From Chara braunii (Eukaryota; Streptophyta; Charophyceae; Charales; Characeae), in assembly GCA_003427395.1 (NCBI GenBank), contig BFEA01000744.1, forward strand, positions 158,564 to 186,800: a DNA stretch of 28,237 nt, in the 5' to 3' direction. Positions 19,575-28,237 of this stretch are shown one piece after another. A program made the translations under genes and the position numbers. Below the pieces are notes generated by a model. That model saw only the letters and a program-made list of their open reading frames with translations, did not search any database and was not told the origin of the DNA. Each line of letters opens with the position of its first letter. Position 1 is the stretch's first letter.

Positions 19575-20574
19575 TGAGACTTTCAATATCAATGTCCGGT
19601 GAAGACCATCATGATCATCATTGTTAAGTGGTAAGGTCATTTTTTTCCAATCCTGAAGTAGTAGCGGCGATAAGGAGATTGAGAAACATGTTCTTACCTC
19701 TTCCTCCCTTTCCTCCCTATCTCCTTTGTCTCTCTTTTTCTTTACTTTGCTCCTCCTCATTCTATCCATTTTGTTATATCTCCTCATGGGTAGTCTCTAG
19801 GATGACGGTGATTTGGAAGTGGTAAACAGCAAGGTTGACAAGCGGGAGGAACATTGTGCTTCCTGACCTAGTGTGAAACATATCACACAAATTTATCCTT
19901 CGCCTTTTTGTTCCTCCCTTCCTCATCTACCTCCCTTCTCCATTTTTCTCCTTTGTCTTTTCAACACCTTACCTCCTCGTTTATTTCTTATTTGAGTGTA
20001 GTCGCCATCTTCAAGTTGTTAGCGCTTGGAGGTAAGGATAGTGGTGTTTTAGGAATGGGATGCTCGAAACACTTTTGTATTAATACTACTATTTATCTAT
20101 TTAGGTGCACTACGTTTTCTATTATTTTCTGCATATGTAGTTTCTCTTTTTGTTTGTATAGGTCTCATAAATATACCAATAATGAAATTCTCTATAAATT
20201 AGTGGAACACTTTGCATCAACCTTCTAGTATTAACCAATTTGGTACATCAATACATCTTTCTATGTTGATACCCATCTTTCTGATGTTTACTAGTTTTTT
20301 GTTGTTAACTTGAATTGTTTTCGTAATTTGAGAATTCGACTTATTTTCAGTAATCCATCATTACAAAATAACACATAAAAACTCAAATAAAATACACATA
20401 ACCAACTTGAAAGGAACTTTATGAACTATGTAAATTGATCTAATTGAGGTTTTGTTTTTTTACTTTTTTACTTTTTTTTTTCTTAGGTGCCCACGTAGTG
20501 ATGGTGCCACAAAATCTCTTCGATATCAACGTCTTCAGATAAGGACAAAAGCGCAGAGGTTAGGCAGCGAAGTA
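19575..20574. other. No gene recognised; pyrimidine-rich segments
   Basis: Two similar CCTCCC/TCTCCTTTGTCT-rich stretches (about 19690-19770 and 19905-19980) may be an old duplication. A poly-T region lies at about 20450-20485. I support no gene. Confidence 0.35.
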
Positions 20575-20580
20575 GTATCA

Positions 20581-20732
20581 TTGAGTTAACTCAGTTAATA
20601 GATATGGGCGCCTTCGGCCTATCTGTATAGAGACTCAAACGATGCCTTCGGCGCCTTCGGTCGGGGACCCGGCTCTTGCGAGCCCTTTGGCACGCGTCCC
20701 CAGGTTTTGGGGTAGTAAGTGTTAATTACCCC
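20581..20732 (+). other. GC-rich island of nested hairpins, candidate structured RNA
   Basis: Within AT-rich DNA, a compact set of pairings is visible. TTGAGT (20581-20586) pairs with ACTCAA (20633-20638). Inside it AGATA (20600-20604) pairs with TATCT (20620-20624). The 9-mer hairpin GCCTTCGGC occurs near 20610 and 20643, with a related copy at 20652. GGGGAC (20663-20668) pairs with GTCCCC (20696-20701) and encloses GGCTC-TTGC-GAGCC (20671-20684). GGGGTA (20709-20714) pairs with TACCCC (20727-20732). A 12-bp palindrome TGAGTTAACTCA starts the block. No known RNA family was recognised, and strand and boundaries are unknown. Confidence 0.35.
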
Positions 20733-21499
20733 TCCACCAATAAATAGATACAAATATAAATAACCAAACCACACCAACAAAATCAATACAAAGCGGCAGC
20801 TTCAAACCCAAAATGGTGGCCTTGAGGGAGGAAAGTGGGAAGAAGTTACTACTATGGTGGAGAGGAAAGTGGAGGAAGGAATGATGTAATAAGAAGAGAG
20901 TTAGCTTCCCCTCCTCTGCAGCTTTTTGAGGCTCCTCAATGATTATCTCTCTCCTTCACTGCTCATTTGTTCACAACCTTTGCTTTGTTTATCGTATATG
21001 AGAAGGGCGAGATACAAGGAGGAAGAGGGGGGATGAGGAAACAAAAGTAGGATATGATAGATTGTTTTTACTCACCCTGGTTTTGAAGGGACTAGTGTGG
21101 AGGCCTGTGAGATGGACTTTCCTTTGGTGAGTTGATACGGGTTAATTTGGTTGGGGAATCTACAAAGGGGAGGAGAAGGGGAAAGGAGAGGTGAGGAAAA
21201 GGACATCAACTTTTGCAGCTGAGGATGATTGGGGAAAGATAATATGAAATGTTTCAGTCAAGACTTCTAGTTTTACGATCAAGTTGTTGGTTGGATCTTG
21301 TTGTTATATCATATAATATTAATACTATACGAAACTGTACTATCATAAACGAGGAATCATGAGGATTAAATCATTTGACAATTCTGTATAAATCTTTCAA
21401 GGTCAAAAAGGTTCCGAGATCCAAGCTTTCATAAAATGGTCTCAATATAATCTTAATGTGTTTAGGTGTGGTGACAACCTCAAAAATGATTTCCTCGAC
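20733..21499. other. No gene recognised
   Basis: Purine-rich and AT-rich sequence with no supported coding frame. Confidence 0.4.
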
Positions 21500-21500
21500 A

Positions 21501-21620
21501 TTTTTTTTTTTTTTTTTTAACCCCAACTCGGGTCTGCTTGGGCATCCTCCCCTAGTAACCTCCCAACTAGTAGCTCCATTGTATTGGTGGGGATCTGGTC
21601 CTGTATCCCAAAATAACACA
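21501..21620 (-). mobile_element. Possible 3' end of a poly(A)-tailed retroposon
   Basis: A run of 18 T (21501-21518) on the + strand equals a 3' poly(A) on the minus strand. It directly follows a GC-richer body (CCCAAGCAGACCCGAG on the minus strand). No flanking duplication was identified, so this could be a simple T tract. Confidence 0.2.
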
Positions 21621-22370
21621 TAATCATCGAGATCATCATGATTACCCGACTTCGACTACTCATGACTGACAATAACGGATAATGACTGATTGGAAATGGC
21701 TTATAGAATCTAGTTAGCGACCACCCAATAATGTATGAGAAAACGTGGTGCCTCTTTACCCTACTGCCCGTGTAGGGCATCTGGCGACCCGTTGTCGGAG
21801 CAAAAACCTTTACAAAGGTATCTGCTTGTTATTTTGAATGTCAAACCTTGATGAGGCTGACGTGTTTGTAGAAAGTTTATTCAAATATGCCTTACTACGA
21901 CTGAGAGGCGACAACTCGTTTTAAACACAAAACTGGAGGTGTGACGACATCTACGAATTATGGTGTGACTAGTTTTATTTTGTTATGCCGAAGTCGCAGG
22001 AATGCGCAACTGATGAAACAATAAATTTTGACCTATTTTTTTTTAAATAAGGTCGTGCAGCTTAACATCCGCTTAATTCAGGGTCTAGGTAGGTTAAAAG
22101 GAATGATCGCGTGGGGTACAGGGCCGCAGTGTGGGAGAAATTGGATGCCTATTTTGTTAAATTTATAAGATTATTTGACCTTTTGGGTTTGATTTTCACA
22201 TCGAGGTTTGTGAAATCGGTACCGTGGCCTACCCGATTGGATGACCTTAAAGCCGTACAAATCGTCAATGAAAAAGGGGAAAATAGGTAGAGCTTGCTCG
22301 GCCACAGGCAGGCAGGTCATTGGATACAAAGCCCTTCATATAGAAGGGTTGCTCTTGCTATACCAGAAGC
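21621..22370. other. No gene recognised
   Basis: No feature supported, apart from a small hairpin around 22331-22350 (GCCCTTC paired with GAAGGGT). Confidence 0.35.
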
Positions 22371-22371
22371 A

Positions 22372-22457
22372 GGAGCTAGCCCAGTAGGTAAACATGCTTG
22401 TCTGGCATGCCGTGGATACGGGGATCAAGGCAGAAACTTCCCAACTGGGCTAGCTCC
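22372..22457 (+). repeat. 14-bp inverted repeat enclosing tRNA-like A and B boxes
   Basis: GGAGCTAGCCCAGT (22372-22385) is perfectly complementary to 22444-22457. Between and overlapping these lie TAGCCCAGTAGG (22377-22388), close to a Pol III A box, and GATCAAGGC (22423-22431), fitting the B-box pattern GWTCRANNC at tRNA-like spacing. A 5-bp stem with a 7-nt loop (CATGC-TTGTCTG-GCATG, about 22393-22409) sits where an anticodon arm would be. The D, T and acceptor stems do not pair, so this is not a functional tRNA. It could be a tRNA-derived SINE head or chance. Confidence 0.3.
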
Positions 22458-25400
22458 CTTTTACTTTAGTGGCTCATGCGGCCAAGGCACGTTAAGGCAG
22501 TGGGGCACGATTAATTTCGACAGCGAGATTGACGGATGACGTGGCGGAAATTGGCCTCGCTGATTGATGTGGCCTGCGCAAGGATGACACACATGAATCG
22601 AGAAAGGAGACCCTATTGAGCTTACCGTCCGCACCCATTTCCTGGAGAATGGGCTGCGAACAGATGTCTGGATCAGGCACTCCCCCTGCGTAATATATAG
22701 GTGCTAAGGGGGAAGGGAAACCGTGCTGAGCTTGGCTTTAGTTCAATTTTGTGAGAGGACTCGACCCGTTCGTTTATGAATGATGGGCTAGCCCTTAGGA
22801 AGGAAAAAAAGAAAAAACGATCCGAACGTGGTCGTGGTTGTGCCCAGATGCATAGTTTAGTTTGTGCATCTGTGTGTGCACGGTTGTGAGTGTGACTTGC
22901 GTCCGTTCGTTTTTGTAAATGGGTTGCAGTGGGAAAAAAAAGAAAAAAAAAAAGGCTTACCAAACTCAGTTAACCATGACTCTTGATCTTATTGACGGGG
23001 TCAAGGACTCATGATGAGTCTGAGTCTTGGAGCAAGTTTGCGACCACAGTATAAAGCCAACTCTTCCCCCACGTGCTTGCTTCATTCGTTAAAGCAGCTG
23101 GAGGAACTGTCGCTTGAAGAAGCAATGATGGTGGAGGTGTTGTTTGGTCGAGCGATGTTAGAGGTTTGCAGGGTGAAAAAGATGGAGGTGTTGGCAATCT
23201 GCGGGAAGGTGGAGTGAGGAGCAAGGGAGCCACGACCAACGCTGGGGGCATTATGCCTCAGCATGGGGTTGCTGCTGCGCCGTTGGGATTGCCCCAAGGA
23301 CCACTTTGTGGAACCGGGGCTCTGCCCTAAGCGGGTTACGACAGTGTGGCAGGGTGAACCTCCTTTTGAGTGGGGTTATGTCGTCGAATTGTGGATGTGT
23401 CGGTGCTGTTGTTTTTTTATATGTGTGGGCAAATGTTGTTTATTTGACGGCACGACAACGACGATACATGTGAGAAGATCGTGCTATCAAAATTTTACAG
23501 TGCGTCAACGACATTATTTTGAGGGAAAGTGTTGCCGAAAGTTTTGCGGCGCCGTAGGTTTATGGTTGTATCACCGAGTGTCCGCGGTACCTACTTTCAC
23601 GACGTGGCGAACAATGATTTTGCTGTTATTTTTTTGTGAAGTGATGTGCGGCGATCGTGACACGGTTCAATGTGATCGAGAGACAGTATGATTGTTGGCA
23701 CACGTTCTAAGCCCAGTTCGGAGTGTCGGTCTTACGAAAATATGCGGGATTATTTTTTTTACTGCTGGTCGGCGCATGTCATCGACGTCTAAGGCAAGTG
23801 GGAGTGCTGGTACTAGTTTGCGACATTGTAGGTTTATTTAGGAACCTCGTGGCATGGTGTGCAGGCCAAAGACACTATTAGAAAGTGGGCGCTCGTAGCA
23901 GAGTAGCCGTTGGGGCTCGCGAAACAAACGGTTTTTACCCGAAACCAACTTGAGGGTCAAAATTTTGAGCATGAGCGACTTGTATTTCCCATGTTTGTGA
24001 TTATCTAGTGTGGACACAGTGATTTGAGGAGTTGTGGCTGTGTTTTTCATAATTTTAACTACACTTATTTTCTACTTAATTGCGACTACTTGCCTTTCTT
24101 GAGTGAGTAGATTCAAACTTCACTCAAGGTAAGGTGCTTGACTCAGACTTCTTCACACCTTTATGAACCCACACTTGTTTGACCATGTTCATTGAATGTT
24201 CATTAAAAAAATATAGAAAATATATGTTCGCATGTGAATGAGAAGGTCTGACTGGGTATAGGGTTGCCTTCAAGTTGGTTCCCTTTGAACTTGTTTGTTT
24301 TGCGTGATGTGTAGGTAGGTAGACGGATGCTTGCAGAGACGATTGATTATGCTTATTTGAAATGAAAAAAAAAAAAGTTATTTTTTTACCTTTCACCTAT
24401 CTGCTTGTTAAAAGACTTGTTGTTATGAAAAAAAATTAATTCAGAGCGGTCCGTAAAAGGAATTCGGTTCAAATAAAGCAGACACGGCTAAATTGACTTA
24501 GTTTTTTTCCTGAGGTCTATCCACTCTATCCTGACTTAGCTCATCTGTCTATCCCCGTCCAACTGATTCTCATTCTCTACTTCCTCTAACTTTTTCGTCT
24601 GAATTACCTTTCCATATGAAAAATGAGAACGACCAAAATTTATTCGTGGCGGACACGTTTTTTCTCTCTATAAGGTATCTAGGGGGGGTGTCGTTGTTTT
24701 AGGGGATGACTTTGTTATTGACATAGAGTGAACCGTTTGTATGAGAATCGACTTTTGAGATCCGAACTTTGTGCTTGGGCGAGGAGGAAGAGTACCGCAA
24801 ACCAGTCCCTAAAGGGAGAGACGTGCAACAATTTGAGTAATGCACCTGATAACAAATCATCCGCAAAGCAATCTGTTATAAAAAAAGACTAAAATGTATG
24901 AAGGCGATTGTGTACGTGCCCAATCTTAGGTCAATGGTAGGGAGGAATGAATGACTTTGATAGCGCGTTTCATCAAGTCAGAACAGAGGCAATATGACTA
25001 CCTTGTCGGCGACATCGAGGTTATTATCGTAGCCAGCTTTTCTTTGGTGACTTAATATGATTTTTTTTGTTCATCGAGCTCGACCCGAGGTGGTTGGGTT
25101 CTTAGTTCGATCTTGCATTATTAGTTATACCATGTGGTGCACAGGTTCTTTTAAATATCATTTCAATTTATGTTGAATCGTATATACATGCTTATCGGAT
25201 AAGATCAATTTGTTTCGATGTAAGTGAGTGCAGTTATTATCATTTTCTTTTGACAAGTGTTTAAGGGACTAGGATTGAGTTATAAGTTTCATGCTTGGTT
25301 GAGACCGTCCTAGTCGACTGACGTTCGTTTCATACCTAGGAAATCAGAGCCCTAGGGAACAGATGATGTATGGGTTTAGATAACGTTTTAACCAAGCGTA

Positions 25401-25500
25401 CCTATACTTCAGCGAATGAGCAAACGCCCTCGACCGACCTACCTTTGCGATTGCATGTAAAAACTTTTGCACGTGGGTCAGTAACTCGGTAGGGATACAC
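22458..25500. other. No gene recognised
   Basis: Mixed composition, GC-richer at 22.3-23.7 kb. Several ORFs of 60-140 codons occur, the longest at 23263-23691 (+). It is Cys- and Trp-rich with no recognisable domain and overlaps open frames on the opposite strand. None shows convincing coding character. Confidence 0.35.
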
Positions 25501-25528
25501 CCCTAAGGGTGGTGACAAACCCTTAGGG
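25501..25528. repeat. 10-bp perfect hairpin
   Basis: CCCTAAGGGT (25501-25510) pairs with ACCCTTAGGG (25519-25528) across an 8-nt loop. Each arm is itself nearly palindromic. It is not followed by a T run, and no gene is adjacent. Confidence 0.85.
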
Positions 25529-26670
25529 AAGATAAGTTGTGCCCTGAGGAAACCTATGTTGTCATAGAGGAGAGCGGAAAGTACGACTGGCGTATCCTGC
25601 TAGAGCGACAAAGGGACGATGCGACCACACCCGTCTCTGCGGTTTGCCGAGTTATTTCTCATTGTCCCCAAGTTGTCTCTCATTTGGTTTTGTTTAACTC
25701 CTGCGTGACATGGTCGGGAGGACTCGTACCTTATGCAAAAAAGGCAAGAGCCGATGTGCTCTACACCGTGTAACTCTGACACCATTCCTTCGTGGTGACC
25801 TTTGTTGTTTTCCCGAATGACCCCTAGTCTTGTATGCTGCTGAACCTCATTCCCTTCCTCTGCCCTATCCATCCTTCGCAGCCAAACTGTCTGTTTTTTT
25901 TCTTCTAGGGGATCATCCATCTCTCGTTCATACCTCGTTCATACTACCTTCATCCTATATCGTAATATTCTGATTTTTTTTTCGGGTTCAGATTCATGTA
26001 ACGAGCTTGTGGGTGACAGTCATTTGTTGGAGGAACTCTGTTATAATTTTTTTGTATTATCGCAATGTACGTCCTCGAGTGGATTGGATGCTAGACTCGT
26101 CGGCTAGCCTGGTATGCTCTGGGTCTAGATGAAGTTGGGACGCTGGACCCGCTTTCCAGCTTACACTTTCACACATTTTTAAGCCGAAGTCGGGGCCATG
26201 GTCGTGGTATCATCATTCTATTTCACCTTGATGATTAATGCCTCAGACACTAGGAACTGTTTTTTCTTCTTATTTTGGGGGGACACTACGTGGAAGTCAC
26301 AAAAATGAGTTATATTTGCACTGTGGGCCAACAAAAAGTTTCGAATCGCAACTCGGGAAATGTATACAACCCAACTTTTTGGCCCGGTAGGGTCCCCAAA
26401 GTGCAATTGCAAACTGTATCTTGCCGCCTAGTGCCATTATAACTTGTTTTTGTGAATCTGCTGCAGTTACCCCTGAAGGGAGCAGATTGGGGTGTTGGTG
26501 GAAAAGACATAAAGCTACCCACACCCCCTCTAGGTGAGCCCAGCGTGTCTCCCTGTCCGGTACCTCGCCCATCTATTGCAGCTGAGCCTGCACGAGCCTC
26601 ATTTTGGGGCACCGCAAGCCATTTCGGTCAGGTATCCTGACCCCCAAAAGTTGCGGCTGTATATCAGCCA
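25529..26670. other. No gene recognised
   Basis: Short ORFs only, for example 25537-25773 (+) and 26310-26612 (-), with no recognisable domains. Confidence 0.35.
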
Positions 26671-26674
26671 TATT

Positions 26675-26692
26675 CGCAGCCCTTAGGCTGCG
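26675..26692. repeat. 7-bp GC-rich hairpin with CTTA loop
   Basis: CGCAGCC and GGCTGCG flank CTTA in a GC-rich stretch with further GCGG/CCGC motifs. Function unknown. Confidence 0.7.
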
Positions 26693-26877
26693 GTATGGTG
26701 GGCTTCCGCGTCTGTGTCAAGGTGTCGCAATTTTTGCGGCGGGCGACCAGTACGCAAAGTGGGTTCTTAGGGGGCAAAAAAATTTGGGGGACCGGTCCTT
26801 GGTAAAACTGCGTACTACCTACAGCTAGCTCTGCTAGAACCGGGACTTTTGGAAAAAGGAAGGACCGGTCCTTGGGT

Positions 26878-26952
26878 GGAAGTGGACCCCAAAAAGAAGT
26901 GGGGGGCGTTGGACCGGACCCCGGATAGAAGCGGACCCCAAAAAGAAGTTCG
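26878..26952. repeat. ~50-bp partial tandem repeat
   Basis: GAAGYGGACCCCAAAAAGAAGT occurs with a 50-bp period (GTGGACCCC at 26882, GCGGACCCC at 26931). GGACCGGTCCTTGG also appears twice nearby (about 26789 and 26862). This suggests locally duplicated GC-rich DNA. Confidence 0.65.
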
Positions 26953-27194
26953 CAGCCCGTCAGGGTTGCGTTTCCCCCCCTTGAGACATTTCAACGTTCA
27001 ACGTCATTTCAACGTCGTGGTCGTCGGGAGGGTGGGCATTTTGAGGTTTTGGGGCCTTGCAAGGGCCAGGACCGCGTAGGACCGGTAGCTGCGCGGAGGA
27101 GGCTGAGGAGGCCGTGGTCCAAAAGCCGTTTTCGAAATTGAAACGGTGCGGGTGCCCTTTTCTCGAATACCACAGTTTCCTCAAATAGAAAATA

Positions 27195-27222
27195 TACAGG
27201 TTGTATTCGAATACAACCTGTA
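27195..27222. repeat. 28-bp perfect palindrome
   Basis: TACAGGTTGTATTC is followed directly by its reverse complement, with no spacer. Beyond a short mismatch the outer flanks again match inversely (AAATAGAAA at about 27183, TTTCTATTT at about 27226). The whole inverted structure is therefore over 50 bp. Confidence 0.9.
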
Positions 27223-27351
27223 CCCTTTCTATTTTATTCGGATTTCGAAAAGAAAAACTCTTGTATTCCGATAAAATTACTTATTCTTTTTGTTGGAGGT
27301 CAGCGCCTGCCCTCTTGCGCCCCGCCACTGACATGTTGCATGTTGCAGGTT

Positions 27352-27353
27352 TT

Positions 27354-27437
<84 letters not shown>

Positions 27438-27450
27438 GCGCGGAGACACA

Positions 27451-27513
<63 letters not shown>

Positions 27514-27545
27514 ACATACACACACTCACATACACACACATATAC
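27352..27545. repeat. Compound (CT)n/(CA)n microsatellite
   Basis: CT repeats, a long CA run, a short CGCGCG interruption, CT again, then CA with TACA variants to about 27545. Long Thr/His or Cys/Val ORFs on both strands are artefacts of this tract. Confidence 0.97.
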
Positions 27546-27865
27546 ATTCTTTTGTCTATTGATGGGAAGCGTCACCTGCTGGAAACTAGGTCCAGTGTCC
27601 CATGAATATCGTGAATAAAGCACCAACCGGCACCCCCCCCCCACACACTCTTCGAGTTGTGTATAGCGAACATGACAAAACATACATACAACATAATCAA
27701 TACCTTACCCTTCCCGAACCACATAAACAAACGAACTAGGGGTTGCGCACCCGTGCCCTGACGGTAAGTCAATGAGGGCATGTGAACTGCAAAAGGGCCC
27801 TCAGACCCAGGCATTGAGCCCCGTCTTCTCAAAACAGGGAGGTCAGGCACAACAAATAGGCGTTT
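27546..27865. other. No gene recognised
   Basis: Unassigned sequence with a C run at about 27634-27642. No coding frame supported. Confidence 0.35.
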
Positions 27866-27867
27866 TG

Positions 27868-28140
27868 CAAGAGGCAACTTTGGCGATTTTCTGTGCTCGA
27901 ACGAACTTGCACAAAAAATCTGAAATTTTGAGAATCCATAGATGAGGTCGTGTTCTTTTCAGAAATAATAATAAAACATTTAAAAAAAATCATTTACACT
28001 GCGAAATAATCGTCGCACCGATTCGGCACATTTTCCATTTTTGCCACTCAGCCATGCCTGGGCCAATAAATTTAAAAAAATCATTTCAACTGCAAAATAG
28101 ATCGCGGCCGCAATTTGACCCATATTTAATTTTGCCATTC
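27868..28140 (+). repeat. Diverged FB-type interior modules in tandem
   Basis: Contains CTTTGGCGATTTT, CTGAAATTTTGAGAATC, TAGATGAGGTCGTG, CAGAAATAATAATA and TGCGAAATAAT in the order seen in the 16.2-17.3-kb tandem. A shortened second module follows from about 28069. Both module ends have ATTTTGCCA-type strings. Confidence 0.6.
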
Positions 28141-28142
28141 AG

Positions 28143-28237
28143 TCTCTCTCTCTCTCTCTCTCTCTCTAGAGTAGTCCCCGCCCCCCCCCTCTCTCTCTCT
28201 CTTTGGTAGGCCCCCCCTCCCTCTCTCTCTATTTCTT
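28143..28237. repeat. (CT)n tracts with C runs
   Basis: CT microsatellites separated by C7-C9 runs, reaching the end of the window. Confidence 0.9.

Noticed and set aside
23263-23691. 142-codon Cys/Trp-rich ORF
   Set aside because: No known motif or regular Cys spacing. Adjacent frames are similarly open, so there is no support for a gene.
25501-25528. Rho-independent terminator
   Set aside because: A stem exists, but no T run follows and the setting is eukaryotic.
27201-27683. His/Thr-rich and Cys/Val-rich ORFs
   Set aside because: Direct translation of (CA)n and (CT)n microsatellites.

Overview
This window looks like a gene-poor, AT-rich stretch of a eukaryotic nuclear genome. It has long A/T tracts, many dinucleotide and trinucleotide microsatellites, nested repeats, an internal assembly gap (270 N) and one isolated N. 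There is no bacterial gene organisation, no rRNA, no canonical tRNA and no intact protein gene that I recognise. A plant-lineage host (land plant or streptophyte alga) is the best guess. It rests on the hAT-like and TTAA-type DNA elements and on a type III hammerhead ribozyme in a dispersed repeat, the topology known from plant retrozymes. I cannot name the species.

Layout. 0-3.6 kb: a broken ORF with an Asn-rich low-complexity end (minus strand), a ~47-bp minisatellite, a (CT)29 tract and a G-rich purine block. 3.6-8 kb: a nest of DNA elements. It holds members of a foldback family, called FB here, with CAGGGTTACC-type ends and ~0.7-kb inverted arms. It also holds a 559-bp hAT-like element with an exact 8-bp target duplication, and a 723-bp TTAA-flanked element inserted inside an FB arm. 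8-11.7 kb: mostly unrecognised AT-rich DNA with one small TIR element. 11.7-15.8 kb: two more FB palindromes interleaved with (TA)n tracts and four copies of a short repeat, called C here. One C copy carries a complete 60-nt type III hammerhead ribozyme on the minus strand. 16.2-17.3 kb: a 556-bp tandem duplication related to the FB interior. 17.3-27 kb: mostly unrecognised DNA with a possible hAT transposase C-terminal relic, a GC-rich island of nested hairpins at 20.6 kb, a tRNA-like inverted repeat at 22.4 kb and a few hairpins. 27.1-28.2 kb: a 28-bp palindrome, CT/CA microsatellites and another diverged FB-type interior module.

How the parts relate. Elements with different termini (FB, the 8-bp-TSD element, the 9.9-kb TIR element and the 16-kb and 28-kb tandems) share recognisable interior modules, so they look like one modular superfamily with exchanged ends. 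The FB subterminal hairpin stays fully paired while its sequence changes between copies. The hammerhead-bearing C repeat always meets (TA)n at the same base. The C repeat with its ribozyme, and the covarying FB hairpins, are the most interesting items. All repeat calls come from visual alignment inside this window; no database was consulted.
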